DNA from: Hydrogenophaga crocea
Lineage (GTDB): Bacteria > Pseudomonadota > Gammaproteobacteria > Burkholderiales > Burkholderiaceae_C
Assembly: GCF_011388215.1 (NCBI RefSeq)
Contig: NZ_CP049989.1
Span: 496,001-560,000 of the forward strand
Length of the DNA: 64,000 nucleotides
Reading direction: 5' to 3'
Part shown: piece after piece, positions 19,164 to 28,202 of the stretch
How positions within the stretch are numbered: position 1 is the first letter of the stretch
How the letters are laid out: every line of letters begins with the position of its first letter
The notes under the pieces: generated by a model
Told to the model about the DNA's origin: nothing
Seen by the model: only the letters and a program-made list of their open reading frames with translations
Databases searched by the model: none
Made by a program: the position numbers and the translations under genes

Positions 19164-20600
19164 ATGCAAGCCCCCTGCCGCTTCGCGCGCGGGCCGGGTT
19201 GCACCGGAAGAAGGCGGGGGCGGAGCGCCCGCCAGCAAGGCCAGGCGCTGGTCTACGGTCTGTTCGTCCTCGTGGGCGGGCTGGCCGCGCTGTTCTTCCT
19301 GTTCAACACCGGCCAGCTCACCCGCGAAAAAACCCAGCTCGTGAACACGGCCGACGCCGTGGCCTACAGCGCGGGCGTGATGAACGCGCGCGCCCTCAAC
19401 CATGCGGCGTACACCAACCGCGCCCTGATCGCCAATGAGGTGGCCATCGCGCAAATGGTGAGCCTGTCGTCGTGGGCGCAGTATGTGCAGACGCATGCCG
19501 ACAGCACGGCGCAGCTGGGCTGCTCGGTGCCCCAGTACGCCGAGCCCACGGCCAAGGCCATGCTGATGTACGCGCCCGTGTGCATCGGCCTGTACTACGC
19601 CAATGCCTATGGCTTCGTGGAGCCCGTGGCGCAGGCCGTGGAGCAGGCCACCGAGGCGGCCGTGCTGCCCGCCGAAGCGGCCAAGCTGGCCCTGCAGGCG
19701 GCCCAGGCCACCATGGCCGCGGCGCTGCCCGGCATGCGACAGGCCGTGATGGAGGAAGTGGCGCGGGCCAACTACGCCGACGACGGCGAGGTGCATGTCG
19801 ATGCCGTGCCGCTGGCCGATGGCTACCTCGACTTCGACGGCCGCCCCTTCATGCACCGCTACAGCGGCGACGAACGCGAGCGCTTCAAGCAGGCCACGCT
19901 GGCCGCCGCGGGCCTCGACCCCTTCCTGCCCACGCGCAGCTGGCGCAGCGAATCGGGCTATCCCACCTGCGTCGACCTCGGGGGCGGGCACAACGACCGC
20001 GTGGAGCGCGCCGGCGGCACCACGCTGGTGGGCTACGACGAATGGCGCGCGCTCGACACGGTGTCGATCTGGCGCTTTCGGCTGCGCGGGCGCTGGGTGC
20101 CGCGCTGCCGCGCCAGCGAGCAGGCGCTGGGCGAGGGCGCGCAGGCCGCCAACACCGGCGATGGCGACGGCGACAACGGCGATGCGCCGGGCGCGCGCAC
20201 CAACCCCAGAGCCACCGCGCAGGCCTCGTCGAACGACTGGCGCTACAGCGGTCTGCCGGGCTTCTTCGAGCTCTCGGCCGCCGCGCGCTCGCAGGCCGGC
20301 GGCGACCCGCGGCTGGACTTCGCGGTGCGTGTCACGCGCGCGGCCGACCAGACGCGCACCTCCGATGCGCGCGCGCAGGTGCCGGCCTCGGCGCGGCTCA
20401 ACCGCTACGCCGCGCGGCCCGCGCGCGCGGTCTACGCCGGTGTGTCGGCGTCGCAGGCCTACTTCGAGCGGCCCACGCCCCGCGACGACGGCAACGCCGA
20501 ACTCGCGAGCCTGTTCAACCCGTACTGGCAGGCGCGGCTGATCGACGCCTCGCCCTACCTGGGCCGCGCGGGCGCGCTGCAGGGCGTGGTGATGCCATGA
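19164..20600 (+). CDS. TadG-like pilus assembly protein
   Basis: A 478-residue protein with a basic N terminus, the segment RQQGQALVYGLFVL and a single membrane helix, then a large periplasmic region. It resembles TadG/TadE-type minor pseudopilins, but position +5 after Gly26 is Tyr31 rather than Glu. The early periplasmic part (NTADAVAYSAGVMNARALNH) is typical of TadG-like proteins. The middle contains a Gly/Asp-rich stretch (about residues 330-345). Immediately downstream of the pilin-like gene. Confidence 0.7.
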   Translation: MQAPCRFARGPGCTGRRRGRSARQQGQALVYGLFVLVGGLAALFFLFNTGQLTREKTQLVNTADAVAYSAGVMNARALNHAAYTNRALIANEVAIAQMVSLSSWAQYVQTHADSTAQLGCSVPQYAEPTAKAMLMYAPVCIGLYYANAYGFVEPVAQAVEQATEAAVLPAEAAKLALQAAQATMAAALPGMRQAVMEEVARANYADDGEVHVDAVPLADGYLDFDGRPFMHRYSGDERERFKQATLAAAGLDPFLPTRSWRSESGYPTCVDLGGGHNDRVERAGGTTLVGYDEWRALDTVSIWRFRLRGRWVPRCRASEQALGEGAQAANTGDGDGDNGDAPGARTNPRATAQASSNDWRYSGLPGFFELSAAARSQAGGDPRLDFAVRVTRAADQTRTSDARAQVPASARLNRYAARPARAVYAGVSASQAYFERPTPRDDGNAELASLFNPYWQARLIDASPYLGRAGALQGVVMP

Positions 20601-20661
20601 GCGCCGCCGGGCCGTTCCCAAGGCGCTCAGCCCCGCAGTGCACGGCACGGAGGGTAGGCCA

Positions 20662-21480
20662 GTGAGCACGCCGGCCTTCCTCCTCGCGACCGTACAGAAG
20701 CCCGCGGGTCGACGGCCGCGCCAGCGCGGCCAGGCGCTCACCGAGTTCCTCGTGGTCGCGCTGGCCCTGGTGCCGCTGTTCCTGCTCATGCCCTGGGTGG
20801 CGCGCTACCAGGACGTGGCGCACAGCACCCTGCTGGCCGCGCGCCACGCGGCCTTCACCGCCATGGCGCGCCACGCCGCGGGCGGCGGCTTCGAGCCCGA
20901 AGCGCAACTCGCGAACGAGCTGCGCCAGCGCTTCTTCGCCGGCGTCGACGCACCGATCCGCAGCGGCGAGACCCCTCGCGGCGCCCCGGCGTTCTGGCAG
21001 CGGCCCGACGGCACGCCCCTGGTGCGCCCGGCCGAGGACGTGACGCTGGCCTTCGGCCCGGGCCCCGGGGGCGCCACGCACGGCGAGGCCTTCTCCGCCG
21101 CGGGCGACGGCCGCGCCTTTCCCTTGCACGGCGCGCTCTCGCTGCAAAGCCGCGGCCTCTACACCGCGCGCGTGCAGGTGCGGCTGGCCGATCTGCCGCC
21201 GGGCCTGCGGGCCTACCAGCCCTTCGATCGGATCGGCCTGGTGGTGTCGCGCCGCACCAGCCTGCTCATCGACGGCTGGGGCGCACGCGATCCCGCCCAG
21301 GTGCAGGGCCGGCTCGACAACCCGCTGGTGTTTCCCGGCAGCGTGCTGCGCCCGCTCTCGGGCCTGGTCGATCCCCTCATGCAGGCGATCGAACTGCCCG
21401 GCGGCATCGGCGCACCCCGGCTGGGCCAGCTCGACTTCTGGCAGGACGTGGTGCCGCCCGACCGCCTGCGCCAGCCATGA
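20662..21480 (+). CDS. TadE-like pseudopilin
   Basis: A 272-residue protein with the class III signal RQRGQALTEFLVVALALVP: cleavage after Gly23, Glu28 at +5. A periplasmic domain of ~230 residues follows. GTG at 20662 is chosen for the gap of only 61 bp and a nearby GGAGGGT; another in-frame GTG at 20638 would add eight residues. The stop overlaps the next gene's ATG. Likely a minor pilin initiating or tipping the fibre. Confidence 0.7.
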   Translation: MSTPAFLLATVQKPAGRRPRQRGQALTEFLVVALALVPLFLLMPWVARYQDVAHSTLLAARHAAFTAMARHAAGGGFEPEAQLANELRQRFFAGVDAPIRSGETPRGAPAFWQRPDGTPLVRPAEDVTLAFGPGPGGATHGEAFSAAGDGRAFPLHGALSLQSRGLYTARVQVRLADLPPGLRAYQPFDRIGLVVSRRTSLLIDGWGARDPAQVQGRLDNPLVFPGSVLRPLSGLVDPLMQAIELPGGIGAPRLGQLDFWQDVVPPDRLRQP

Positions 21481-22199
21481 GCATCGACCGTCTTGCACCG
21501 CCCGGGCGGTGGCTCTGTGCGCTGGGCGTGTATGTCCTGCTGGCCGCGTCCGCGAACGCCGAGCGCCGCTGGCCCGAGCTGGCGCTGCCCGCGGCCGTGA
21601 GCCGCTCGCCGATCACCGACGGGCTGGAACTCAATGGCGTGCCGCTGCGCGTGCAAAGCCTGCGATCGGCCTTGTCGGCCCCCGCGCTCGCGGCCGCCCT
21701 GCGCGCCAGCCTGGGCGGTGCGGTGGTCGAAAGCCGCCTGGGCCGGCAACGCGTGCTGGGTCATGCCCATGGCGGCTTCTACACCACCGTGCAGATCGAC
21801 GAGGGCGAGGCCGCGTCGGGTGGCTCGCGTGCCTTGCTGGTGACCGCCGACCTCGCGCGGGCGGCCGGGCAGCGCGAGCACCAGCAGGCGCTGGTGCGGC
21901 GCTGGCTGCAACGGCTGCCCGCGGGATCGCAGCTGCTGAGCCACACCCGCGCGCGCGACGGCGATCGCTGGTCGAACCAGCTTGTCTACCGCAACGGCCT
22001 GAGCCAGGCGCTCAACGCCCGAGCGCTCGGCACCGCGATGAAGGATCTGGGCATGGCGCTGCGGCACACCGCCGAGACCGGGCGCGTGCTGCTGTTCGAG
22101 GGGCCGGGCCGCGAAGCGCTGGCCGTGATCGGCCGCCTGCCCGACGGGCGCGCGAGCGTGGTGCTCACCACCGTCACCCCGCGGGAGCCGCTGCCGTGA
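21477..22199 (+). CDS. Unknown exported protein of the Tad cluster
   Basis: A 240-residue protein I do not recognise. It starts MSIDRLAPPGRWLCALGVYV with a probable Sec signal ending near ASANAERRW, then a soluble region with no repeats or obvious catalytic motif. It is wedged between the TadE-like gene (4-bp ATGA overlap) and the 59-aa pilin-like gene (overlapping stop), so it is certainly part of the operon and probably periplasmic. A structural or pilotin-like role is only a guess. Confidence 0.6.
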   Translation: MSIDRLAPPGRWLCALGVYVLLAASANAERRWPELALPAAVSRSPITDGLELNGVPLRVQSLRSALSAPALAAALRASLGGAVVESRLGRQRVLGHAHGGFYTTVQIDEGEAASGGSRALLVTADLARAAGQREHQQALVRRWLQRLPAGSQLLSHTRARDGDRWSNQLVYRNGLSQALNARALGTAMKDLGMALRHTAETGRVLLFEGPGREALAVIGRLPDGRASVVLTTVTPREPLP

Positions 22200-22375
22200 A
22201 GGCCCGACCCCGCGCGCGCGGCCAGTCGAGCCTGGAGTACGTGGTGGTCTGCGCCGCGCTGGCCCTGGCGCTGGGCATCGGCATGGGCAGCGACGCCAGC
22301 GTGCTGGTGCAACTGCTCGACGCCCTGCGCGTGGCCTACCAGCGCTTCGGATTTGCGCTGTCGCTGCCCTGGTGA
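22196..22375 (+). CDS. 59-residue pilin-like protein
   Basis: A very small protein missed by length cut-offs: GTG at 22196 overlaps the previous stop (GTGA). It has a clean class III signal, basic leader KARPRARG then QSSLEYVVVCAALALALGIG, with Gly9 as the cleavage point and Glu14-Tyr15 at +5/+6 exactly as in Flp pilins. About 50 residues remain after cleavage, within the range of mature Flp. It could be an alternative major pilin to the product of 18866-19144. Confidence 0.7.
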   Translation: MKARPRARGQSSLEYVVVCAALALALGIGMGSDASVLVQLLDALRVAYQRFGFALSLPW

Positions 22376-22401
22376 ACCCCTTTGTTTTTGTCCATCCGCC
22401 C

Positions 22402-23253
22402 ATGAAACCGCCCGCCGCCTTCACCCGCCTCAAGCCCAACCGACTCTGGATCGTGCTCGGCGTGGCCCTGTCCATCGGCCTGGCCGCCGCGCTCGGTGCG
22501 CGCAGCTACCTGGCCAGCCAGCTCGCCGCGATCGAGGCCCAGGGCAAGGGGCGGATGGTCGAGGTGGTGGTGGCCAAGGTCGACCTCGCCAAAGGCGAGC
22601 GCCTGAGCAGCGACAACCTCGCACTGCGGCCCGTGCCGGCCGACTTCGTGCACAGCCTGGCGCTGCGGCCCGAGCAGTTCGACCGCGTGGACGGCAAGGC
22701 GCTGGCGTTCGACGCCAAGGGCGGCGAAGCGATCCTGCTGGGCATGGTGGAAGGCACGCGCGTGCCCACCTTCTCCGCGCGCGTGGCCCCGGGCCGGCGT
22801 GCGCTGACGGTGCCGGTCGACGAAATCAACGCGATCTCCGGCCTGCTCGAGCCCGGCGACCTGATCGACCTCGTGCTCACGCTCGAACACCAGGGGCGCA
22901 AGCGCGTGTTCCCCTTGCTGCAGGCCGTCACGGTGATGGCCACGGGCCAGCGCGCCCTGGACGATCCGCGCAGCGGCGAGTCGCGGCTGTACGCCACGGT
23001 CACGCTCGACGCCGACCCGGCCGAGGCGCGCAACCTGATCGCCGCGCGCGAGCTCGGCAAGCTCACCGCGCTGCTGCGCCATCCCCAGGACAAGGCGCCG
23101 CTGCCCGGCGCACCGCGAGACCTGCTGGCCTGGCTCGCGGGCGGCGGCGACCCGCTTGCGCGCGAAGTGCCCGTGCTCTACGGCGGGCGCGCCGGCAAGG
23201 TGGCCGCGGGCGACCTGCACCTGGGCGCGCGCCCGGCTGAGCCCAGACCCTGA
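22402..23253 (+). CDS. cpaB: Flp pilus assembly protein CpaB/RcpC
   Basis: A 283-residue protein with an N-terminal membrane anchor (LWIVLGVALSIGLAAALGA), a SAF-like domain (VVVAKVDLAKGERLSSDNLA) and the RcpC/CpaB middle domain ending RRALTVPVDEINAISGLLEP, GDLIDLVLT. It is a periplasmic component that works with the secretin. ATG at 22402 is used; GTG at 22372 overlaps the previous stop and would add ten residues, which is possible because this operon uses such overlaps. Confidence 0.85.
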   Translation: MKPPAAFTRLKPNRLWIVLGVALSIGLAAALGARSYLASQLAAIEAQGKGRMVEVVVAKVDLAKGERLSSDNLALRPVPADFVHSLALRPEQFDRVDGKALAFDAKGGEAILLGMVEGTRVPTFSARVAPGRRALTVPVDEINAISGLLEPGDLIDLVLTLEHQGRKRVFPLLQAVTVMATGQRALDDPRSGESRLYATVTLDADPAEARNLIAARELGKLTALLRHPQDKAPLPGAPRDLLAWLAGGGDPLAREVPVLYGGRAGKVAAGDLHLGARPAEPRP

Positions 23254-23278
23254 CCCCACCCCTTTCACGGACCTTCCC

Positions 23279-24733
23279 ATGCCGCATGTGCCCCGCACCG
23301 CGCCGCTGCTCGCCGCGCTGGTTCTGTTGCCATGGCCGTCGCTCGCGCGGCCGGCCGACACGCTTTATGCCGACAGCCCGCCGCCGCGCATTGGCGCGGC
23401 GCCCCCCACCCGCCGTGCCGCGCGGCCCGTGCGCCCCGCTTACGCACCCATCCGCGAGACCGAGAGCGAGGCCGCGGACGTGGCGGAGATCGAGATGTTC
23501 GTGGGCGAGTCGCGCGTGTTCCCCACGCCGGGCGTGGCACGCATCGCGGTGGGCAACGGCAGCCTGCTCACGGCCGCCGCGCTCGACGACCGCGAGGTGA
23601 TCCTTTTTGCCAACGGCGCGGGCACCTCGTCGCTGTTCGTGTGGAACGCCGACGGCCGGCACCAGCGCATCAAGGTCCACATCGTCGCGGGCGACGTTGG
23701 CCGCGTGGCGCGCGAGGTCGCGGCCTTCCTGGGCGCCATTCCCAACGCGCGCGCCTCGGTGATCGGCGACAAGGTGATCGTCGAGGGCGAGCAGCTCTCC
23801 GACCTCGACCTCGCGAAGATCGAGGTGCTGGCCAAGACCTACCCGCAGATCGTCAACTTCACCAACCGCCTCGGCTGGGAGCAGATGGTGCTCATGGACG
23901 TGAAGGTGGTCGAGTTCCCCGTCAACGAGCTGCGCGAGATCGGGCTGAAGTGGACGGCCATGGGCGGCGCGGCCGTGGGCGGCATCTGGTCGCCCGGGCA
24001 CCGCGGCCCGGTGGCGCCCTACCAGATCGGCGTGCCCTCGGGCACCGGCGGCCTGCCCATCACCAACGCCGACGGTTCGGCCAGCGGCATTCCCGTGCCG
24101 CGCGCGCTCACGCTGCTCAGCGCGGTCAACGCGGGCCTGGGCGCGCAGCTCAACCTGCTGCTGCAGAACGGCCACAGCACCGTGCTCGCCGAGCCGCAGC
24201 TGTCGGCGCGCAACGGCGCCAAGGCGAGCTTTCTCGCGGGCGGCGAATACCCGTACACCGTGTCCACGGTCAACGGGCCCACGGTGCTGTTCAAGCCCTA
24301 TGGCGTGCGGCTCGACATCCAGCCGCGCGTCGACGCGAGCGGTGTGATCCGCGCGACCGTCGAGACCGAGGTGAGCCAGATCGATCCCTCGGTGAGCACG
24401 CCCGCGGGGCCGGCGCTGCTGTCGCGCAAGACCAGCACCGAGTTCAACGTGCGCGACGGCCAGACCCTGGTGCTCAGCGGCCTGATCCAGCGCGAGCAGG
24501 CCGGCCAGGTCGACAAGGTGCCGCTGCTGGGCGACCTGCCCGTGCTCGGCGCGCTGTTCCGCTCGCGGCGCTTCCAGAACAAGGAGACCGAGCTGGTCGT
24601 CTTCGTCACGCCCACCGTGGTCGATGCGCACACGCCCGCGCTGGCCGAGCGCGTGCAGCGCACCGGCGAGCGCCTGCGCTCGCAACTGGGCCCGCCGCCG
24701 CACCTGAGCGAGCCCTTGCAGCCCCTTCCCTGA
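23279..24733 (+). CDS. cpaC: Tad secretin CpaC/RcpA
   Basis: The 484-residue outer-membrane channel of the pilus. After a signal peptide (ending near SLARPADTL) come an N-terminal pilus-secretin domain (VGESRVFPTPGVARIAVGNG), a BON-like part (FLGAIPNARASVIGDKVIVE) and the secretin core ending SGLIQREQAGQVDKVPLLGD, LPVLGALFRSR, the conserved secretin signature. The ATG at 23279 lies 25 bp after cpaB. No separate TadD-type lipoprotein for assembly is present. Confidence 0.9.
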   Translation: MPHVPRTAPLLAALVLLPWPSLARPADTLYADSPPPRIGAAPPTRRAARPVRPAYAPIRETESEAADVAEIEMFVGESRVFPTPGVARIAVGNGSLLTAAALDDREVILFANGAGTSSLFVWNADGRHQRIKVHIVAGDVGRVAREVAAFLGAIPNARASVIGDKVIVEGEQLSDLDLAKIEVLAKTYPQIVNFTNRLGWEQMVLMDVKVVEFPVNELREIGLKWTAMGGAAVGGIWSPGHRGPVAPYQIGVPSGTGGLPITNADGSASGIPVPRALTLLSAVNAGLGAQLNLLLQNGHSTVLAEPQLSARNGAKASFLAGGEYPYTVSTVNGPTVLFKPYGVRLDIQPRVDASGVIRATVETEVSQIDPSVSTPAGPALLSRKTSTEFNVRDGQTLVLSGLIQREQAGQVDKVPLLGDLPVLGALFRSRRFQNKETELVVFVTPTVVDAHTPALAERVQRTGERLRSQLGPPPHLSEPLQPLP

Positions 24734-24756
24734 GCCCCCATCCCCTGGAGACCCCC

Positions 24757-26451
24757 ATGTTGGAGATACAGATCGAGTTCCCCGACGGCAGCCAGCACAC
24801 CCTGCAGGCGCCCGACGATTGCGGCATCGGCAAGGGCGCGCACAACGAGGTGCGGCTCGACAGCTGGCGCGTGGGCAAGGAGCACGCACGGCTGTTCGCC
24901 ACGCCCGCTGGGTTGCTGATCGAAGACATGGGCGCGCTCGGCGGCGTGCTGGTCAATGGCAGCCGCATTGACGCGCAGCACGGTCCGCTGCAGCCGCACG
25001 ATGTGATCGGCATCGGCCCGTTCCGCCTGCGGGTGTCGCAGCGCGCGGCAGCGCCCGCGCCCGCGGTCGAGGCCGCTGCGCCGCAAAGCGCGCCCCCGCC
25101 GTGCCCGGTGCCCGACGCCACGCCCACACCTGCGCCCGCTTCGGACCGCGAGACCCTGCAGCGCGGCTTCGAATGGCGCCGGCGCATCCACGGCAAGCTG
25201 ATCGACACCATGGACCTGCGCCGCCACGACGTGTCCGCCATGAGCGACGATCGCCTGCGCCGCGAAACCGAGAACCTCTTGCGCCAGATCCTGGCCGAGC
25301 TCGACCCCGAGATCCCGCCCGACATCGACCGCGCGCTGCTGTGCCGCCAGGTGCTCGACGAGGCCATCGGCCTGGGGCCGCTCGAAGCCCTGCTGGCCGA
25401 CGAGGGCGTGACCGAGATCATGGTCAACCGCCACGACGAGATCTACATCGAACAGGCCGGCCGCCTGCGGCGCCACCCGCTGAGCTTCACGGGCGACCGC
25501 GCGGTCATGGGCGTCATTGAACGCATCGTGGCGCCGCTTGGCCGGCGCATCGACGAATCCTCGCCCATGGTGGACGCGCGGCTCAAGGACGGCTCGCGCG
25601 TGAACGCCATCATCCCGCCGCTGGCGCTCAAGGGCGCCTGCCTCACCATCCGCAAGTTCGCGCGCCACAAGCTCACCGCCGACGACCTCGTGCGCTTCGG
25701 CTCCATCAGCCCCGCGATGGCGCGCTTCCTCGAGGTCTGCGTGGTGGCGCGCAAGAACGTGGTGGTCTCGGGCGGCACCGGCTCGGGCAAGACCACGCTG
25801 CTCAACATCCTGTCCAACTTCATCCCCGCGGGCGAGCGCATCGTCACGGTCGAAGACGCGGCCGAACTGCGGCTGCACCACGAGCACCTGGTGAGCCTCG
25901 AATCGCGGCCCGCGAACGCCGAGGGCAAGGGCGCGGTGCCGATCCGCGAGCTCGTGCGCAACACGCTGCGCATGCGGCCCGACCGCATCGTCGTGGGCGA
26001 ATGCCGCGGCGGCGAAACCCTGGACATGCTGCAGGCCATGAACACGGGCCACGACGGCTCGCTCACCACCCTGCACGCCAACACGCCGCGCGATGCGCTC
26101 GCGCGGCTCGAAACCATGGTGCTGATGGCGGGCATGGACCTGCCGCTCACGGCCATCCGCGAGCAGGTGGCCTCGGCCGTGCACCTGATCGTGCAGCAGA
26201 CGCGGTTCGCCTGCGGCTCGCGCCGCGTCACGAGCATCACCGAGGTCTGCGGCATGGAAAGCGGCAAGCTGCAGCTGCAGGAGCTGTTCCGCTTCGAGCC
26301 CCAGGGCTATGGCGGGCCCGACGGCCGCATGCGCGGGCACTTCACGGGCTGCGACGCCGTGCCCTCGTTCTACGAAACCCTGCGCGCCCTGGGCCAGGCG
26401 CCCGCGCTCGACATCTTCAAGCCGGTGACCGCGCCGGTGCACGAGGGCTGA
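24757..26451 (+). CDS. cpaF: FHA domain-CpaF/TadA secretion ATPase
   Basis: A 564-residue hexameric ATPase powering pilus assembly. Residues ~1-95 form an FHA phosphothreonine-binding fold (GIGKGAHNEVRLDSWRVGKE, then GGVLVNGSRI), followed by a Pro/Ala linker (~95-130) and the CpaF ATPase: Walker A GGTGSGKTT at 339-347, MRPDRIVVGECRGGE as Walker B, and TGHDGSLTTLHANTP with the catalytic His box. The FHA domain suggests control by Ser/Thr phosphorylation; no kinase is in the window. Confidence 0.92.
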   Translation: MLEIQIEFPDGSQHTLQAPDDCGIGKGAHNEVRLDSWRVGKEHARLFATPAGLLIEDMGALGGVLVNGSRIDAQHGPLQPHDVIGIGPFRLRVSQRAAAPAPAVEAAAPQSAPPPCPVPDATPTPAPASDRETLQRGFEWRRRIHGKLIDTMDLRRHDVSAMSDDRLRRETENLLRQILAELDPEIPPDIDRALLCRQVLDEAIGLGPLEALLADEGVTEIMVNRHDEIYIEQAGRLRRHPLSFTGDRAVMGVIERIVAPLGRRIDESSPMVDARLKDGSRVNAIIPPLALKGACLTIRKFARHKLTADDLVRFGSISPAMARFLEVCVVARKNVVVSGGTGSGKTTLLNILSNFIPAGERIVTVEDAAELRLHHEHLVSLESRPANAEGKGAVPIRELVRNTLRMRPDRIVVGECRGGETLDMLQAMNTGHDGSLTTLHANTPRDALARLETMVLMAGMDLPLTAIREQVASAVHLIVQQTRFACGSRRVTSITEVCGMESGKLQLQELFRFEPQGYGGPDGRMRGHFTGCDAVPSFYETLRALGQAPALDIFKPVTAPVHEG

Positions 26452-26456
26452 GCGCG

Positions 26457-27311
26457 ATGAATGCCCGCCTGTGGCTCATCACCGCCGTGGTGGCGGTCTC
26501 GGCCGCGCTGCTGGCCTGGTTCGTGATCGATGTCGGCACCGGTTCGCTCGCGCGTTACCGCGCGGCCTTCACCGAACGCACGCGCTTCCAGGCGCAGGAG
26601 TTCTTCCTGTTCATCGAGCCGCAAAAGCTCTTCGTGGCCAACCTCGCGGTGATGGCCCTGGGTGCGCTGCTCACCTGGTTGCTCACCGGCAGCGCGTGGC
26701 TGGCGCTGCCCGCGTTCTTCGCGCTGGCCCTGCTGCCGCGCTGGGTGTACGCCACGCTGCGCGCGCGCCGCCTGCGCTGCTTCGAGCACCAGCTGCCCGA
26801 CGCGCTGATGATGCTCGCGGGCGGCATGCGCGCGGGCGTGGGGCTGACCTCGGCGCTGCAGCAACTGGTGGCCGAAAGCGCCCCGCCCCTGGCCCAGGAG
26901 TTCGCGCTGCTGCTGCGCGAGCAGCGCCTGGGCGTCACGCTCGAGCAGGCGCTGACGCACCTGGCGCGGCGCATACCCACGCCCACCACGACGCTGGTGG
27001 TCTCGGCCATGCGCGTGGCCACCGAGACCGGCGGCGCGCTGGCCGAAACGCTGGAGCGCACATCGCACACGCTGCGCGCGCGCCTGCAGATGGAGGGCAA
27101 GATCGGCGCGCTCACCGCCCAGGGCCGGCTGCAGGCCTGGGTGGTGGGCCTGCTGCCGCTGCTGCTCATGGCCGTGCTCAACCGCATGGAGCCCGAGGCC
27201 ATGGCGCTGCTGTGGCACACGCCCCTGGGCTGGGGCACGCTCGCGCTCATCGGCGTGCTCGAGGTGCTGGGCATCGTGGTGATCCGCCGCATCGTCGCCA
27301 TCGACGTCTGA
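26457..27311 (+). CDS. tadB: Tad inner-membrane platform protein TadB
   Basis: A 284-residue protein of the type II secretion F (GspF/TadB) family with two N-terminal membrane segments, the cytoplasmic domain (QLPDALMMLAGGMRAGVGLT, about residues 115-134) and two C-terminal segments. It forms the inner-membrane platform with TadC and contacts the CpaF ATPase. ATG at 26457 is 5 bp after cpaF. Confidence 0.88.
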   Translation: MNARLWLITAVVAVSAALLAWFVIDVGTGSLARYRAAFTERTRFQAQEFFLFIEPQKLFVANLAVMALGALLTWLLTGSAWLALPAFFALALLPRWVYATLRARRLRCFEHQLPDALMMLAGGMRAGVGLTSALQQLVAESAPPLAQEFALLLREQRLGVTLEQALTHLARRIPTPTTTLVVSAMRVATETGGALAETLERTSHTLRARLQMEGKIGALTAQGRLQAWVVGLLPLLLMAVLNRMEPEAMALLWHTPLGWGTLALIGVLEVLGIVVIRRIVAIDV

Positions 27312-27318
27312 GCCCGCC

Positions 27319-28197
27319 ATGCTGACCCTGATCGCCCTGGGTTTTGCCGTGCCGGTGGCGCTGATCGCGTGGGTGCTCGCGCGCGCCGCGGCCGCCGTGC
27401 CCGACGAAGACCGCCAGTACAAGGACGCACCGCCGCTGGGCTTTCGCCTCGTGTGGTGGCCGATCCAGTGGATCAGCCACTACCTGGAGCCCCTGCTCAC
27501 CGACCGCGCGCAGGGCGCGCTCGCCGCGCGCTTGCGCAAGGCCGGGCTCGACTACACCATCCACCCGGCGCAGTTCGTGGCCGCGCGCACCGTGGGCGCG
27601 CTCGCGGTCGCGGCGCTCGCGGCCTGGGGCGTTCACGCGATCGCGCCCGCGCGGCCCCAACTGTTGCTGCAGGCCTTGCCCGCGGGCGCGCTGCTGGGCT
27701 GGCTCTGGCCGGGCCTGTGGCTGCGCGACCGGCTCCAGGCGCGCCAGCGCGAATTGCTCAAGACGCTGCCGTTCTTCCTCGACCTCGTCACCCTGTGCGT
27801 CGAAGCCGGGTTGAACCTGCAGGGCGCGCTGGTGCAGGCCGTGGCCAAGGGCCCGCCCGGCGTGCTCAACGACGACATCCAGCGCGTGCTGCGCGACATC
27901 CGCGCCGGCAAGCCGCGCGCCGAGGCGCTGCGCGCCATGGCGCAACGCCTGGACGAGCCCGTGGTGGGCCACTTCGTGACCGCGGTGGTGCAGGCCGAGA
28001 GCATGGGCATGAACCTCGGGCCGGTGCTGCGCGCACAGGCCGACCAACGCCGCAGCGAACGCTTCCTGCGCGCCGAAAAGCTCGCCATGGAAGCGCCCGT
28101 GAAGATGCTCTTCCCGCTGCTGGCCTTCATCTTTCCCTGCACCTTCATCGTGCTGTTCTTCCCGATCGCGATGAAGTTCATGCACTCGGGCCTGTGA
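27319..28197 (+). CDS. tadC: Tad inner-membrane platform protein TadC
   Basis: A 292-residue second GspF-family platform protein: ARLRKAGLDYTIHPAQFVAA near residue 74, the cytoplasmic FFLDLVTLCVEAGLNLQGAL, and AEKLAMEAPVKMLFPLLAF before the last membrane segment, all typical of TadC. It follows tadB by 7 bp and precedes the DUF192-TadE fusion by 5 bp. Confidence 0.88.
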   Translation: MLTLIALGFAVPVALIAWVLARAAAAVPDEDRQYKDAPPLGFRLVWWPIQWISHYLEPLLTDRAQGALAARLRKAGLDYTIHPAQFVAARTVGALAVAALAAWGVHAIAPARPQLLLQALPAGALLGWLWPGLWLRDRLQARQRELLKTLPFFLDLVTLCVEAGLNLQGALVQAVAKGPPGVLNDDIQRVLRDIRAGKPRAEALRAMAQRLDEPVVGHFVTAVVQAESMGMNLGPVLRAQADQRRSERFLRAEKLAMEAPVKMLFPLLAFIFPCTFIVLFFPIAMKFMHSGL

Positions 28198-28202
28198 GCG
28201 CC

